Assembly (NCBI GenBank): GCA_026399435.1
Contig: JAPLQX010000007.1
Coordinates: 1-32,057, forward strand
Length of the DNA stretch: 32,057 bases
Reading direction: 5' to 3'
From: Rhodocyclales bacterium
GTDB lineage: Bacteria > Pseudomonadota > Gammaproteobacteria > Burkholderiales > Rhodocyclaceae
The position numbers and the translations under genes are program-made. The notes under the pieces were generated by a model, which ran no database searches, had not been told where the DNA came from, and saw only the letters and a program-made list of their open reading frames with translations. Of this stretch, positions 1 to 7,101 are shown in pieces (position 1 is the stretch's first letter; each line of letters begins with the position of its first letter).

Positions 1-2
1 AC

Positions 3-53
3 CTGGGCCTGCCGATGCTGGGTCGCACCCAGACCTGGATCCGGGTCGAGTGA
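3..53 (+). CDS. C-terminal tail of an upstream gene (partial)
   Basis: The third frame is open from the window edge and ends in TGA at 51-53, giving a tail that reads LGLPMLGRTQTWIRVE. The next gene starts 35 bases later on the same strand with its own Shine-Dalgarno sequence, so this is probably the previous member of the same beta-oxidation operon. Seventeen codons are too few to identify a family. The call rests only on frame and position. Confidence 0.35.
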   Translation: MGLPMLGRTQTWIRVE

Positions 54-88
54 GCCGTGACATCTGTACTGAATTCACCGGAGTCAAC

Positions 89-2476
89 ATGAACTGTTTC
101 AACGTGCGCAAGGTGGCCGTTCTGGGCGCCGGCGTGATGGGCGCGCAGATTGCGGCCCACTGCGTCAATGCCAAAGTTCCCGTGGTGCTGCTCGACCTGC
201 CGGCCAAGGAAGCCCCCAAGAACGGCATCGTGCTGCGCGCCATCGAAGGCCTCAAGAAACTCAGCCCGGCGCCGCTGGGCAACAAGGACGATGCAGCTTG
301 CATCGAGGTGGCGAACTACGACGACAATCTGGAACTGCTGAAGGGCTGCGACCTGATCATCGAGGCGATCGCCGAACGCATGGACTGGAAGCACGACCTG
401 TACAAGAAGGTCGCTCCGTTCATCACGCCCAATGCGATCTTCGCCTCGAACACCTCGGGCCTGTCGATCACCTCGCTGGCCGATGGTTTCGACGACGCGC
501 TGAAGGCGCGCTTCTGCGGCGTACATTTCTTCAATCCGCCGCGCTACATGCATCTGGTCGAACTGATCCCGACTGCGACAACCCGGCCGGAAATCCTCGA
601 CCAGCTCGAAGGCTTCCTGGTCACCACGCTGGGCAAGGGCGTGGTGCGGGCCAAGGACACGCCGAACTTCATCGCCAACCGCGTCGGCGTGTTCAGCATG
701 ATGGCGACGATCCACGAAGCCGAAAAGTTCGGCCTTTCGTGCGATGTGGTCGACGACCTCACCGGCTCCAAGCTGGGCCGCGCCAAGTCCGGCACCTTCC
801 GCACCGCGGACGTCGTCGGCCTCGACACCATGGGCCACGTCATCAAGACCATGCAGGACACGCTGCCGAACGATCCCTTCGCCGCCATTTACAAGACGCC
901 CGAAGTGCTGACCAAACTCGTCGCTGCCGGCGCGCTGGGCCAGAAGACCGGCGCCGGCTTTTACAAGAAGGTCGGCAAGGAAGTCCAGCGTCTCGATTTC
1001 GCCAGCGGACAATACGTGGCCGGCGGCGGCAAGGCCGACGACCTCGTGGCGCGCATCCTCAAGGAAAAGGATCCGGCCAAGCGCATGAAGGCGCTGCATG
1101 ACTCGACCAACCCGCAGGCGCAATTCCTCTGGGCCATTTTCCGCGACGCCTTCCATTACATTGCCGTCCATCTGGAAGCCGTTGCCGACAATGCGCGTGA
1201 TATCGATTTCGCCATGCGCTGGGGCTTCGGTCAGAAGCTGGGCCCCTTCGAGACCTGGCAGGCCGCCGGCTGGCATCAGGTCGCCGACTGGGTGAAAGGA
1301 GACATCGACGCCGGCAAGGCGCTGTGTTCTGCACCGCTGCCGGCCTGGGTGTTCGACGGGCGCAACGGCGTGCATGGAGCCGACGGCTCCTGGTCGCCGG
1401 CGCGCAAGACCAATGTGGCCCGCTCCACGCTGCCTGTATATCTGCGTCAGCGCTTCCGCGCCCCGGTTCTGGGCGAGGAGGCCGTCGACGGCACGACCGC
1501 CGGGATCACGCTATTCGAGGACGAATCGGTGCGCATCTGGCACGAGGACGACGGCGTGCTGATCCTGTCGCTCAAGACCAAGATGCACGTCATCGGCGCC
1601 GGCGTCATCGCCGGGCTGGCGAAGGCCATCGCGGAAGCCGAACAACACTACAAGGGCCTGGTGATATGGGGTGCGGACGCGGCCGAAGGCGGTGCCTTCT
1701 CCGCCGGCGCCGATCTGCAGTCGATGCTGCCGCTGTTCATGTCGGGCGGCATCAAGGCCATCGAGCCGGAAGTCGCCAAGCTGCAGCAGGCTCTCCAGGC
1801 CATGAAGTACGCCAATGTGCCGGTGGTGGCCGCTGTTGCGGGCCTCGCGCTGGGCGGTGGTTGCGAGCTGATGCTGCACGCGGCGAAACGCGTCGCCTCG
1901 ATCGAGTCCTATATCGGCCTGGTCGAAGTCGGCGTCGGCCTGATTCCGTCCGGCGGCGGCCTCAAGGAGGCGGCGCTGCGCGCAGCGGCCGATGCCAAGG
2001 GCAACGACCTGCTGCAGTTCCTCAAGAACTCCTTCACCAATGCCGCCATGGCCGCTGTATCGAAGTCGGCGCTGGAGGCACGGCAAATGGGTTATCTGAA
2101 GCCCGACGACGTGATCGTCTTCAACCCCTACGAGCTGCTGCACGTGGCCAAGGTGGAGGCGCGCGCCATGTTCGACGCCGGTTACCGGCCGCCGCTGCAA
2201 AAGCTGGTTCCGGTTGCCGGCCGCTATGCCATCGGCACCATCATGATGCAGCTGGTCAATATGCGCGACGGCGGCTTCATCTCCGCTCACGATTTCAAGT
2301 TGGCCCAGATGATCGCCACGGTTGTGTCAGGGGGCGACGTCGATCAGGGCAGCCTCGTCAGCGAGCAGTGGCTGCTCGACCTGGAACGCAAGGCCTTCAT
2401 GGAACTGCTGAATCATCCCAAGACCCAGGAACGCATCATGGGCATGATGCAGACCGGCAAGCCCGTACGTAACTGA
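89..2476 (+). CDS. fadN: 3-hydroxyacyl-CoA dehydrogenase / enoyl-CoA hydratase fusion (FadN type)
   Basis: A 795-residue bifunctional beta-oxidation enzyme that hydrates trans-2-enoyl-CoA and oxidises 3-hydroxyacyl-CoA with NAD. The dehydrogenase comes first: a Rossmann motif GAGVMG at residues 13-18 and the catalytic-His segment HFFNPPRY at about residue 146. The hydratase/isomerase fold follows in the C-terminal third, with GGAFSAGADL, the oxyanion-hole stretch GLALGGGCEL near residue 585, and a downstream Glu-containing EVGVGLIPSGGG. This domain order is the reverse of E. coli FadB and matches Bacillus FadN and many betaproteobacterial homologues, at the usual length of about 790-800. The frame is open from a GTG at 50, but ATG 89 has GGAG five bases upstream and starts right at the Rossmann fold, so it is preferred. 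The thiolase follows after 20 bases, as in a fadN-fadA operon. Confidence 0.92.
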   Translation: MNCFNVRKVAVLGAGVMGAQIAAHCVNAKVPVVLLDLPAKEAPKNGIVLRAIEGLKKLSPAPLGNKDDAACIEVANYDDNLELLKGCDLIIEAIAERMDWKHDLYKKVAPFITPNAIFASNTSGLSITSLADGFDDALKARFCGVHFFNPPRYMHLVELIPTATTRPEILDQLEGFLVTTLGKGVVRAKDTPNFIANRVGVFSMMATIHEAEKFGLSCDVVDDLTGSKLGRAKSGTFRTADVVGLDTMGHVIKTMQDTLPNDPFAAIYKTPEVLTKLVAAGALGQKTGAGFYKKVGKEVQRLDFASGQYVAGGGKADDLVARILKEKDPAKRMKALHDSTNPQAQFLWAIFRDAFHYIAVHLEAVADNARDIDFAMRWGFGQKLGPFETWQAAGWHQVADWVKGDIDAGKALCSAPLPAWVFDGRNGVHGADGSWSPARKTNVARSTLPVYLRQRFRAPVLGEEAVDGTTAGITLFEDESVRIWHEDDGVLILSLKTKMHVIGAGVIAGLAKAIAEAEQHYKGLVIWGADAAEGGAFSAGADLQSMLPLFMSGGIKAIEPEVAKLQQALQAMKYANVPVVAAVAGLALGGGCELMLHAAKRVASIESYIGLVEVGVGLIPSGGGLKEAALRAAADAKGNDLLQFLKNSFTNAAMAAVSKSALEARQMGYLKPDDVIVFNPYELLHVAKVEARAMFDAGYRPPLQKLVPVAGRYAIGTIMMQLVNMRDGGFISAHDFKLAQMIATVVSGGDVDQGSLVSEQWLLDLERKAFMELLNHPKTQERIMGMMQTGKPVRN

Positions 2477-2496
2477 GGCGCAAAGAGGAGATCGAA

Positions 2497-3693
2497 ATGA
2501 GCAAACAACTGCAAGACGCCTACATCGTTGCCGCCACCCGCACCCCGATCGGCAAGGCGCCGCGCGGCATGTTCCGCAACACGCGCCCCGACGACCTGCT
2601 GGTGTACGCGATCCAGTCCGCCATGGCCCAGGTGCCGGGCCTCGACCCGAAGCTGATCGAGGACGCCATCATCGGCTGCTCCTTCCCCGAAGGCGAATCC
2701 GGACTCAACATGGCGCGTAACGCCGTGCTGCTGGCCGGCCTGCCCAACACCGTCGGCGGTGTCACCGTCAATCGCTTCTGCGCCTCGGGCATCACCGCCG
2801 TGGCGATGGCCGCCGACCGCATCCGCGTCGGCCAGGCCGATGTCATGATCGCGGGCGGCGCCGAGTCGATGTCCATGGTGCCGATGGGAGGCAACCATCC
2901 CTCGATCAACATGGGCGTGTTCAAGGACGAGAACGTCGGCATGGCCTACGGCATGGGCCTCACCGCCGAGAAGGTGGCCAACCAGTGGAAGGTCACGCGC
3001 GAGATGCAGGACGAATTCGCGCTGCAGTCGCACCAACGGGCCATCGCCGGGCAAGCTTCGGGCGAGTTCGACAACGAGACGACTCCGGTCGAGATCGTCG
3101 ATCGCGTGCCGAATCTTGCCACCGGCGAGGTCGAACTGAAAAAGCGCACCGTCAACCGCGACGAAGGCGCGCGCGCCGATTCCAACCTGGCGGCGCTGGC
3201 GAAACTGAAACCCGTGTTCGCCGCCAAGGGCTCGGTGACCGCCGGCAACAGCTCGCAGACCTCCGACGGGGCGGGCGCGCTGATCCTGGTCAGCGAGAAG
3301 ATCCTCAAGCAGTTCAACCTGACGCCGCTGGCGCGCTTCGTGTCGTTCGCGGTGCGCGGCGTGCCGCCCGAAATCATGGGCATCGGCCCCAAGGAAGCGA
3401 TTCCGGTGGCCTGCCGGCTGGCCGGCATTACCCAGGACCAGCTCGACTGGATCGAACTCAACGAGGCCTTCGCCGCGCAGTCGCTGGCGGTGATCCAGGA
3501 CCTCGGCCTCGACCCGGCCAAGGTCAATCCGATCGGCGGCGCCATCGCCCTCGGCCATCCGCTCGGTGCCACCGGCGCGATCCGCTCGGCCACGGTGATC
3601 CACGCCCTGCGCCGGCGCAACCTCAAGTACGGCATGGTCACCATGTGCGTCGGCACCGGCATGGGCGCGGCGGGAATCTACGAGCGCATGTAA
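2497..3693 (+). CDS. fadA: Acetyl-CoA C-acyltransferase (3-ketoacyl-CoA thiolase)
   Basis: A 398-residue thiolase that cleaves 3-ketoacyl-CoA to acetyl-CoA and a shortened acyl-CoA, the last step of each beta-oxidation round. The nucleophilic cysteine is C95 in NRFCASG. The C-terminal signatures are NEAFAAQ, GGAIALGHPLGATGA with the catalytic His, and CVGTGMGAAGIYE with the second catalytic Cys. The length is normal for a degradative thiolase. The start ATG has a strong AGAGGAG six bases upstream, and the gene follows the FadN-type enzyme after 20 bases, so the two are probably co-transcribed and their products act in sequence. A biosynthetic acetoacetyl-CoA thiolase (PhaA type) is the main alternative. 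The operon context favours degradation. Confidence 0.92.
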   Translation: MSKQLQDAYIVAATRTPIGKAPRGMFRNTRPDDLLVYAIQSAMAQVPGLDPKLIEDAIIGCSFPEGESGLNMARNAVLLAGLPNTVGGVTVNRFCASGITAVAMAADRIRVGQADVMIAGGAESMSMVPMGGNHPSINMGVFKDENVGMAYGMGLTAEKVANQWKVTREMQDEFALQSHQRAIAGQASGEFDNETTPVEIVDRVPNLATGEVELKKRTVNRDEGARADSNLAALAKLKPVFAAKGSVTAGNSSQTSDGAGALILVSEKILKQFNLTPLARFVSFAVRGVPPEIMGIGPKEAIPVACRLAGITQDQLDWIELNEAFAAQSLAVIQDLGLDPAKVNPIGGAIALGHPLGATGAIRSATVIHALRRRNLKYGMVTMCVGTGMGAAGIYERM

Positions 3694-3824
3694 TCGCCGA
3701 TAAGTGGCTGCCTGGCCAAAGAGATGGCTGCCCTTTAGTGGCAAGGCCTGGCGGCGAGAATGCCTTTTAGGTAGGCCTGCTGCTTGAACTTTTGTTTCAT
3801 GCGGCCGTGGATTGAGGGATAACG
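3694..3824. other. Intergenic stretch without a recognised gene
   Basis: These 131 bases separate two convergent units, the thiolase and the HigA-like antitoxin. They contain two copies of GGCTGCC 22 bases apart and a weak AAGGC...GCCTT pairing at about 3743-3766, but no convincing terminator. A 21-codon minus-strand frame reading MKQKFKQQAYLKGILA... is visible. I could not assign it and do not call it a gene. Confidence 0.3.
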
Positions 3825-4136
3825 TTAAACGTGTGCATGCGGAGTCCGCACAGATTGCACTGCAAGGCGCAGTCCCATGGCTTTGAGGATGGCCGACAAG
3901 CTGCTAAGTACGGGATTCCCTTCGGGTGACAAGGTGCGATAAAGCTGCGTCGTGCTCAAATGGGCCGTCTCGGCCACTGTCGGTACGCCGCCGAAGGCTT
4001 TCGCCATTTGACGCAAGGTAATCAGAAGTTCGCTTTGGTCGCCTTCCTCCAGAATGCTGTTGAGCAATTGAACCGCATACGCGGGATCTTCCCGGAACAT
4101 CTCGGCCATTGCTTCGTCATGCGCTCTATCTCTCAT
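3825..4136 (-). CDS. HigA-like antitoxin of a toxin-antitoxin pair
   Basis: A 103-residue protein of the 'addiction module antidote' family (COG3636/HigA-like). The sequence MRDRAHDEAMAEMFREDP is followed by a helix-turn-helix region, ITLRQMAKAFGGVPTVAETAHLSTTQLYRTLSPEGNP, shown here only to mark its extent in pieces: the helices begin near residue 38 and the SxTQLYRxL recognition helix near residue 60. It would neutralise the upstream toxin and repress their joint promoter. The start at 4136 has AAGGAGAG six bases upstream and overlaps the toxin gene by 11 bases, which is typical of this family. A longer open frame to 4337 lies inside the toxin gene and is rejected. Local GC is lower than in the flanking fatty-acid genes, which suggests acquisition. 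Confidence 0.85.
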   Translation of the reverse strand: MRDRAHDEAMAEMFREDPAYAVQLLNSILEEGDQSELLITLRQMAKAFGGVPTVAETAHLSTTQLYRTLSPEGNPVLSSLSAILKAMGLRLAVQSVRTPHAHV

Positions 4137-4458
4137 CGCTTGCTCTCCTTTGCCAGTCTTGCCAGTAGCCACAGGCGCGGTCGATATCCGCATCCTGCGT
4201 TCGCTTGTCGCTACCGCACAGCAACAAAACAATCTCCTTGTCGGCGACTGCGTAATACACCCGGTACCCGGCCCCGACATCAATGCGGAGCTCCCATACG
4301 CCATCACGACAAAACTTGTGATCGCCGAAGTTGCCAAGCTCGATGCGGTTTACGCGCCGATCCACGGCAATTCTTGCAGTCATGTCGCGCAGCTTGCGCA
4401 GCCAGTCGAGGAAGACATCTTTGCCGTCGGGGGTCAGGTAATGCCGAACTTCGTACAT
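4126..4458 (-). CDS. RelE/HigB-like toxin (addiction module killer protein)
   Basis: A 110-residue protein of the phage-derived 'addiction module killer protein' family (COG3657), part of the RelE/HigB superfamily of mRNA interferases. Family hallmarks are visible: a start with YEVRHYLTPDGKDVF, the central basic strand GNFGDHKFCRDGVWELRID, then GYRVYYA, and a C-terminal LLLCGSDKRTQDADI followed by YWQDW. By family knowledge it cuts mRNA on the ribosome when free of antitoxin. The toxin gene comes first and overlaps the antitoxin gene by 11 bases, the standard order here. No good Shine-Dalgarno sequence precedes the start, so expression may be low. The sequence shows no truncation or frameshift, so the pair is probably functional. 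Confidence 0.87.
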   Translation of the reverse strand: MYEVRHYLTPDGKDVFLDWLRKLRDMTARIAVDRRVNRIELGNFGDHKFCRDGVWELRIDVGAGYRVYYAVADKEIVLLLCGSDKRTQDADIDRACGYWQDWQRRASDER

Positions 4459-4466
4459 GGCACAGT

Positions 4467-4482
4467 TTCGTCTATAAACGAA
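4467..4482. promoter_or_regulatory. Inverted repeat upstream of the toxin-antitoxin genes
   Basis: TTCGT, a 6-base spacer and ACGAA form a short inverted repeat 9-24 bases upstream of the toxin start codon, in AT-richer DNA. The position suits an operator bound by the HigA-like antitoxin. This is an inference from position and symmetry only. Confidence 0.35.
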
Positions 4483-4588
4483 TTTATGTCAAATCTCGCG
4501 AAACCACGCGGAGGTTTATTGCGATCTCGCTATGCGAGGCCACCGTCGGCTTGGGCTGAACTCCGGCCTGATGCTATCGGGCACGTCA

Positions 4589-4620
4589 TCGGCCTTATGC
4601 AAAGCTTTCCATAAGGCCGA
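4589..4620. terminator. Strong hairpin between the TetR and toxin-antitoxin genes
   Basis: An 11-bp perfect inverted repeat (TCGGCCTTATG against CATAAGGCCGA) surrounds a 10-base centre containing the palindrome AAAGCTTT. The whole 32 bases are therefore almost fully self-complementary. It lies 51 bases past the TetR stop on the minus strand and could end that transcript. No T-run follows on either strand, so a binding site or an extruded cruciform is also possible. Confidence 0.4.
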
Positions 4621-4671
4621 GCAACCGCCGTCCCGCCACCACCGATTCTTGCGCTACGCGGTCTGCCGCGC

Positions 4672-5247
4672 TCAGCGGGCGATGCGTTCGGCGATCCAGG
4701 CTTTCAGCGACTCGATGTTGCTGGTGAATCCGCCGCAGCGCATCAGGCTGACGCCGAAGACGTAGGCATAGAGCATCAGGCTGCGCGCTTGCGCTTCTTC
4801 TTCCTTGATGCCGCAGGCCACGAACAGCCGGCAGGCGCAGGCCAGGCGTTCGGCGTCGACCTCTTCCACGACGGCCACCGCCTGCGGGTCGCGGCGCGCC
4901 CAGTCGCGCACCGCGGCTTCGATGGCGATGCCCTTGCGGTTGCGCGCCGAGGCGTAGACCTCAATGGTATGGAGCAGGGCCGCGGCCTCGCCGCCGGGCT
5001 GCGCCTGGGTCTGCTTGCGGATGTCGCGGATGCGGCCGTCCTTCCACAGATCGAGCACGGCATCGAGCAGGTCGCGCCTGTCCTTGAAATGCCAGTAGAA
5101 GCTGCCCTTGGTCACGCCCAGGCGTTTGGCCAGCACTTCCACGCGCAGGCGTTCGGCGCCGTGCTCGGCCAGGATGGCGATCGCGCCCTTGATCCAGGCG
5201 TCGCGGTCCAGCGCGGTGCGCGGGGTCTTGGTCGACTTGTTTTCCAT
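4672..5247 (-). CDS. TetR/AcrR-family transcriptional regulator, probable repressor of the etf genes
   Basis: A 191-residue TetR-family protein. The N-terminal helix-turn-helix lies at about residues 36-55 (VEVLAKRLGVTKGSFYWHF), followed by the KDRRDLLDAVL helix. The rest is an all-helical ligand domain with no recognisable motif. It is divergent from etfB, and a palindromic site overlaps its own start codon with a second copy in front of etfB, so autoregulation and control of etfBA are likely. TetR repressors of fatty-acid degradation genes (for example the FadP and PsrA groups) are known in proteobacteria, and an acyl-CoA ligand is plausible but not shown. ATG 5247 is preferred because it starts just before the DNA-binding domain. 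A GTG at 5292 would add 15 residues. Neither has a strong Shine-Dalgarno sequence. Confidence 0.85.
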   Translation of the reverse strand: MENKSTKTPRTALDRDAWIKGAIAILAEHGAERLRVEVLAKRLGVTKGSFYWHFKDRRDLLDAVLDLWKDGRIRDIRKQTQAQPGGEAAALLHTIEVYASARNRKGIAIEAAVRDWARRDPQAVAVVEEVDAERLACACRLFVACGIKEEEAQARSLMLYAYVFGVSLMRCGGFTSNIESLKAWIAERIAR

Positions 5248-5263
5248 ACGGTAGGGTATTGAA
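5242..5263. promoter_or_regulatory. Operator copy 1, covering the TetR start codon
   Basis: A 22-bp imperfect palindrome with half-sites TTCCATAC and GTATTGAA around a GGTAGG centre. It matches copy 2 (5294-5315) at 19 of 22 positions. It contains the TetR start codon and its end overlaps the candidate -35 of the etfB promoter. This is what an autorepressing TetR site should look like. Confidence 0.65.
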
Positions 5264-5287
5264 TTTCGCTTTGCTCTGCTGTAGTAT
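5259..5287 (+). promoter_or_regulatory. Candidate etfB promoter
   Basis: TTGAAT (5259-5264), a 17-base spacer and TAGTAT (5282-5287) each match the sigma-70 consensus at four of six positions. Transcription would begin near 5294, at the first base of operator copy 2. A second candidate -10, TACAAT at 5336-5341, lies downstream of copy 2 and lacks a clear -35. Either arrangement is blocked by a repressor bound to the palindromes. Confidence 0.45.
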
Positions 5288-5293
5288 CTCACA

Positions 5294-5315
5294 TTCCATA
5301 CCGTAGCGTATGGAA
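5294..5315. promoter_or_regulatory. Operator copy 2, upstream of etfB
   Basis: A 22-bp palindrome with perfect 8-base arms, TTCCATAC and GTATGGAA, around a CGTAGC centre. Its centre is 52 bp from the centre of copy 1. It sits 62 bases upstream of the etfB start, where a repressor would block transcription. Confidence 0.7.
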
Positions 5316-5377
5316 GGCGGCTGCCGAATTGTCGCTACAATGCATTTTTTCGATCAGGCAAACATAAGGAGACTCGC

Positions 5378-6130
5378 TTGAAAATCCTCGTCCCGGTCAA
5401 GCGCGTGATTGACTACAACGTCAAGGTTCGCGTCAAGGCAGACGGCAGTGGTGTCGATCTGGCGAATGTGAAAATGTCGATGAATCCCTTCGACGAAATC
5501 GCGGTGGAAGAAGCCATGCGCCTGAAGGAAGCCGGCGTGGCCACCGAAGTCATCGCCGTCTCCTGCGGCGTCACTACCTGCCAGGAAACCCTGCGCACCG
5601 CCATGGCCATCGGCGCCGATCGCTCGATACTGGTCGAGACGGATGTCGAACTGCAGCCGCTGGCGGTGGCCAAGCTCCTCGCCGCCGTGGCGAAGAAGGA
5701 AGCCCCGCAACTGATCATCCTCGGCAAGCAGGCCATCGACGACGACGCCAACCAGACCGGACAGATGCTGGCTGCGCTGCTGGGCTGGTCGCAAGCCACC
5801 TTCGCCTCCAAGGTAGTGGTGGCAGATGGCAAGGCCACCGTCACCCGCGAAGTCGATGGCGGCCTGGAGACCATCGAAATCAGCCTGCCGGCCATCGTCA
5901 CCACCGACCTGCGCCTCAACGAACCGCGCTACGCGACGCTGCCCAACATCATGAAGGCGAAGAAGAAGCCGATGGAATTCGTCAAGCCCGCCGACCTCGG
6001 TGTCGATGTCGCTCCGCGACTGGCTACGGTCACGGTCACCGAGCCGCCCAAGCGCAGCGCCGGTATCAAGGTCGCCGATGTCGCGACCCTGATCGACAAA
6101 CTCAAGAACGAAGCCAAGGTGATCGCATGA
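5378..6130 (+). CDS. etfB: Electron transfer flavoprotein beta subunit
   Basis: A 250-residue ETF beta subunit, which pairs with EtfA and takes electrons from acyl-CoA dehydrogenases. The family N-terminus [14 protein letters not shown] is followed by the [22 protein letters not shown] region (quoted in pieces: [13 protein letters not shown], then QMLAALLGW). The beta-subunit signature [17 protein letters not shown] precedes a lysine-rich KAKKK stretch in the recognition-loop area. The start is a TTG with AAGGAGA five bases upstream, and no ATG fits the conserved N-terminus. EtfA follows with a 4-base ATGA overlap, which suits the 1:1 heterodimer. Control is probably by the divergent TetR protein. 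Confidence 0.95.
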   Translation: MKILVPVKRVIDYNVKVRVKADGSGVDLANVKMSMNPFDEIAVEEAMRLKEAGVATEVIAVSCGVTTCQETLRTAMAIGADRSILVETDVELQPLAVAKLLAAVAKKEAPQLIILGKQAIDDDANQTGQMLAALLGWSQATFASKVVVADGKATVTREVDGGLETIEISLPAIVTTDLRLNEPRYATLPNIMKAKKKPMEFVKPADLGVDVAPRLATVTVTEPPKRSAGIKVADVATLIDKLKNEAKVIA

Positions 6131-7071
6131 GCCTCCTCGTCATCGCAGAACACGACAACGCCGGCCTCAAGGCCGCCACCCTCAATGCCGTTACCGCGGC
6201 CGCCAAGATCGGGGGCGAGATTCATGTCCTCGTTGCCGGAGCCAACTGCGGCGCCGTCGCCGAACAGGTCGCCAAAGTCGCTGGCGTGGCCAAGGTCAAG
6301 CTGGCCGATGCCGCCCACTACGGCGACCAGACCGCGGAGAACCTCGCCGCCCTGATCGTGGCCGAAGTTGCCAATGCGGCAGCGGGCTACACCCACATCA
6401 TTGCCGCCGCCACCAGCAACGGCAAGAACACCCTGCCGCGCGTGGCCGCCCTCCTCGACGTGGCGCAGATCTCGGAAATCATCAGCGTGATCGATGCCGA
6501 TACCTTCGTCCGTCCGATCTATGCCGGCAATGCGCTGGCGACGGTGAAGTCGAGCGATGCGACCAAGGTCATCACGGTGCGTACCACGGGCTTCGATGCC
6601 GCGGCTGCCACCGGCGGCAGTGCCGCCGTCGAGGCCATCGCGGCCGGCCCCGATCTGGGACAGTCGAAGCTGATGAGCCGCGAACTGACCAAGTCGGCGC
6701 GTCCGGAACTCGCGGCGGCGAAGATCATCGTCTCGGGCGGACGCGGCATGGGCAACGGCGAGAACTACCACGCGCTCTTGGAGCCGCTGGCCGACAAGCT
6801 GGGTGCCGCATTGGGTGCCAGCCGTGCAGCGGTCGATGCGGGCTTCGTGCCCAACGACTACCAGGTGGGCCAGACCGGCAAGATCGTCGCCCCGCAGCTC
6901 TATATCGCGATCGGCATCTCGGGAGCGATCCAGCATCTGGCCGGCATGAAGGATTCGAAGGTGATCGTGGCGATCAACAAGGATCCCGATGCGCCGATCT
7001 TCCAGGTCGCCGACTATGGGCTGGTGGCCGATTTGTTCCAGGCGGTGCCGGAACTGGTTGCGGGCCTTTGA
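6127..7071 (+). CDS. etfA: Electron transfer flavoprotein alpha subunit
   Basis: A 314-residue ETF alpha subunit that carries the FAD of the ETF heterodimer. The N-terminal part is the usual variable domain. The C-terminal FAD domain begins with [12 protein letters not shown] near residue 204 and continues through [41 protein letters not shown], and [17 protein letters not shown]; the last three are family hallmarks given here as separate stretches. The start overlaps the etfB stop by four bases (ATGA), so the two are translationally coupled. An acyl-CoA dehydrogenase follows after 30 bases, so the electron donor and its acceptor are made together. I see no missing residues. Confidence 0.95.
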   Translation: MSLLVIAEHDNAGLKAATLNAVTAAAKIGGEIHVLVAGANCGAVAEQVAKVAGVAKVKLADAAHYGDQTAENLAALIVAEVANAAAGYTHIIAAATSNGKNTLPRVAALLDVAQISEIISVIDADTFVRPIYAGNALATVKSSDATKVITVRTTGFDAAAATGGSAAVEAIAAGPDLGQSKLMSRELTKSARPELAAAKIIVSGGRGMGNGENYHALLEPLADKLGAALGASRAAVDAGFVPNDYQVGQTGKIVAPQLYIAIGISGAIQHLAGMKDSKVIVAINKDPDAPIFQVADYGLVADLFQAVPELVAGL

Positions 7072-7101
7072 AGGCTGACAGACTGATTACGGAGTGACAC
7101 G

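Noticed and set aside
2413..3744. Long minus-strand frame opposite the thiolase
   Set aside because: It is antisense to a clear thiolase, has a His/Gly/Arg-rich composition typical of high-GC shadows, and shows no motif.
3743..3766. Weak hairpin with T-run after the thiolase
   Set aside because: Five paired bases with a 14-base loop are too weak to call a terminator.
4488..4493. TTGACA on the minus strand upstream of the toxin gene
   Set aside because: The nearest good -10 (TATAGA) is only 10 bases away, and at 16-18 bases there is no acceptable -10.
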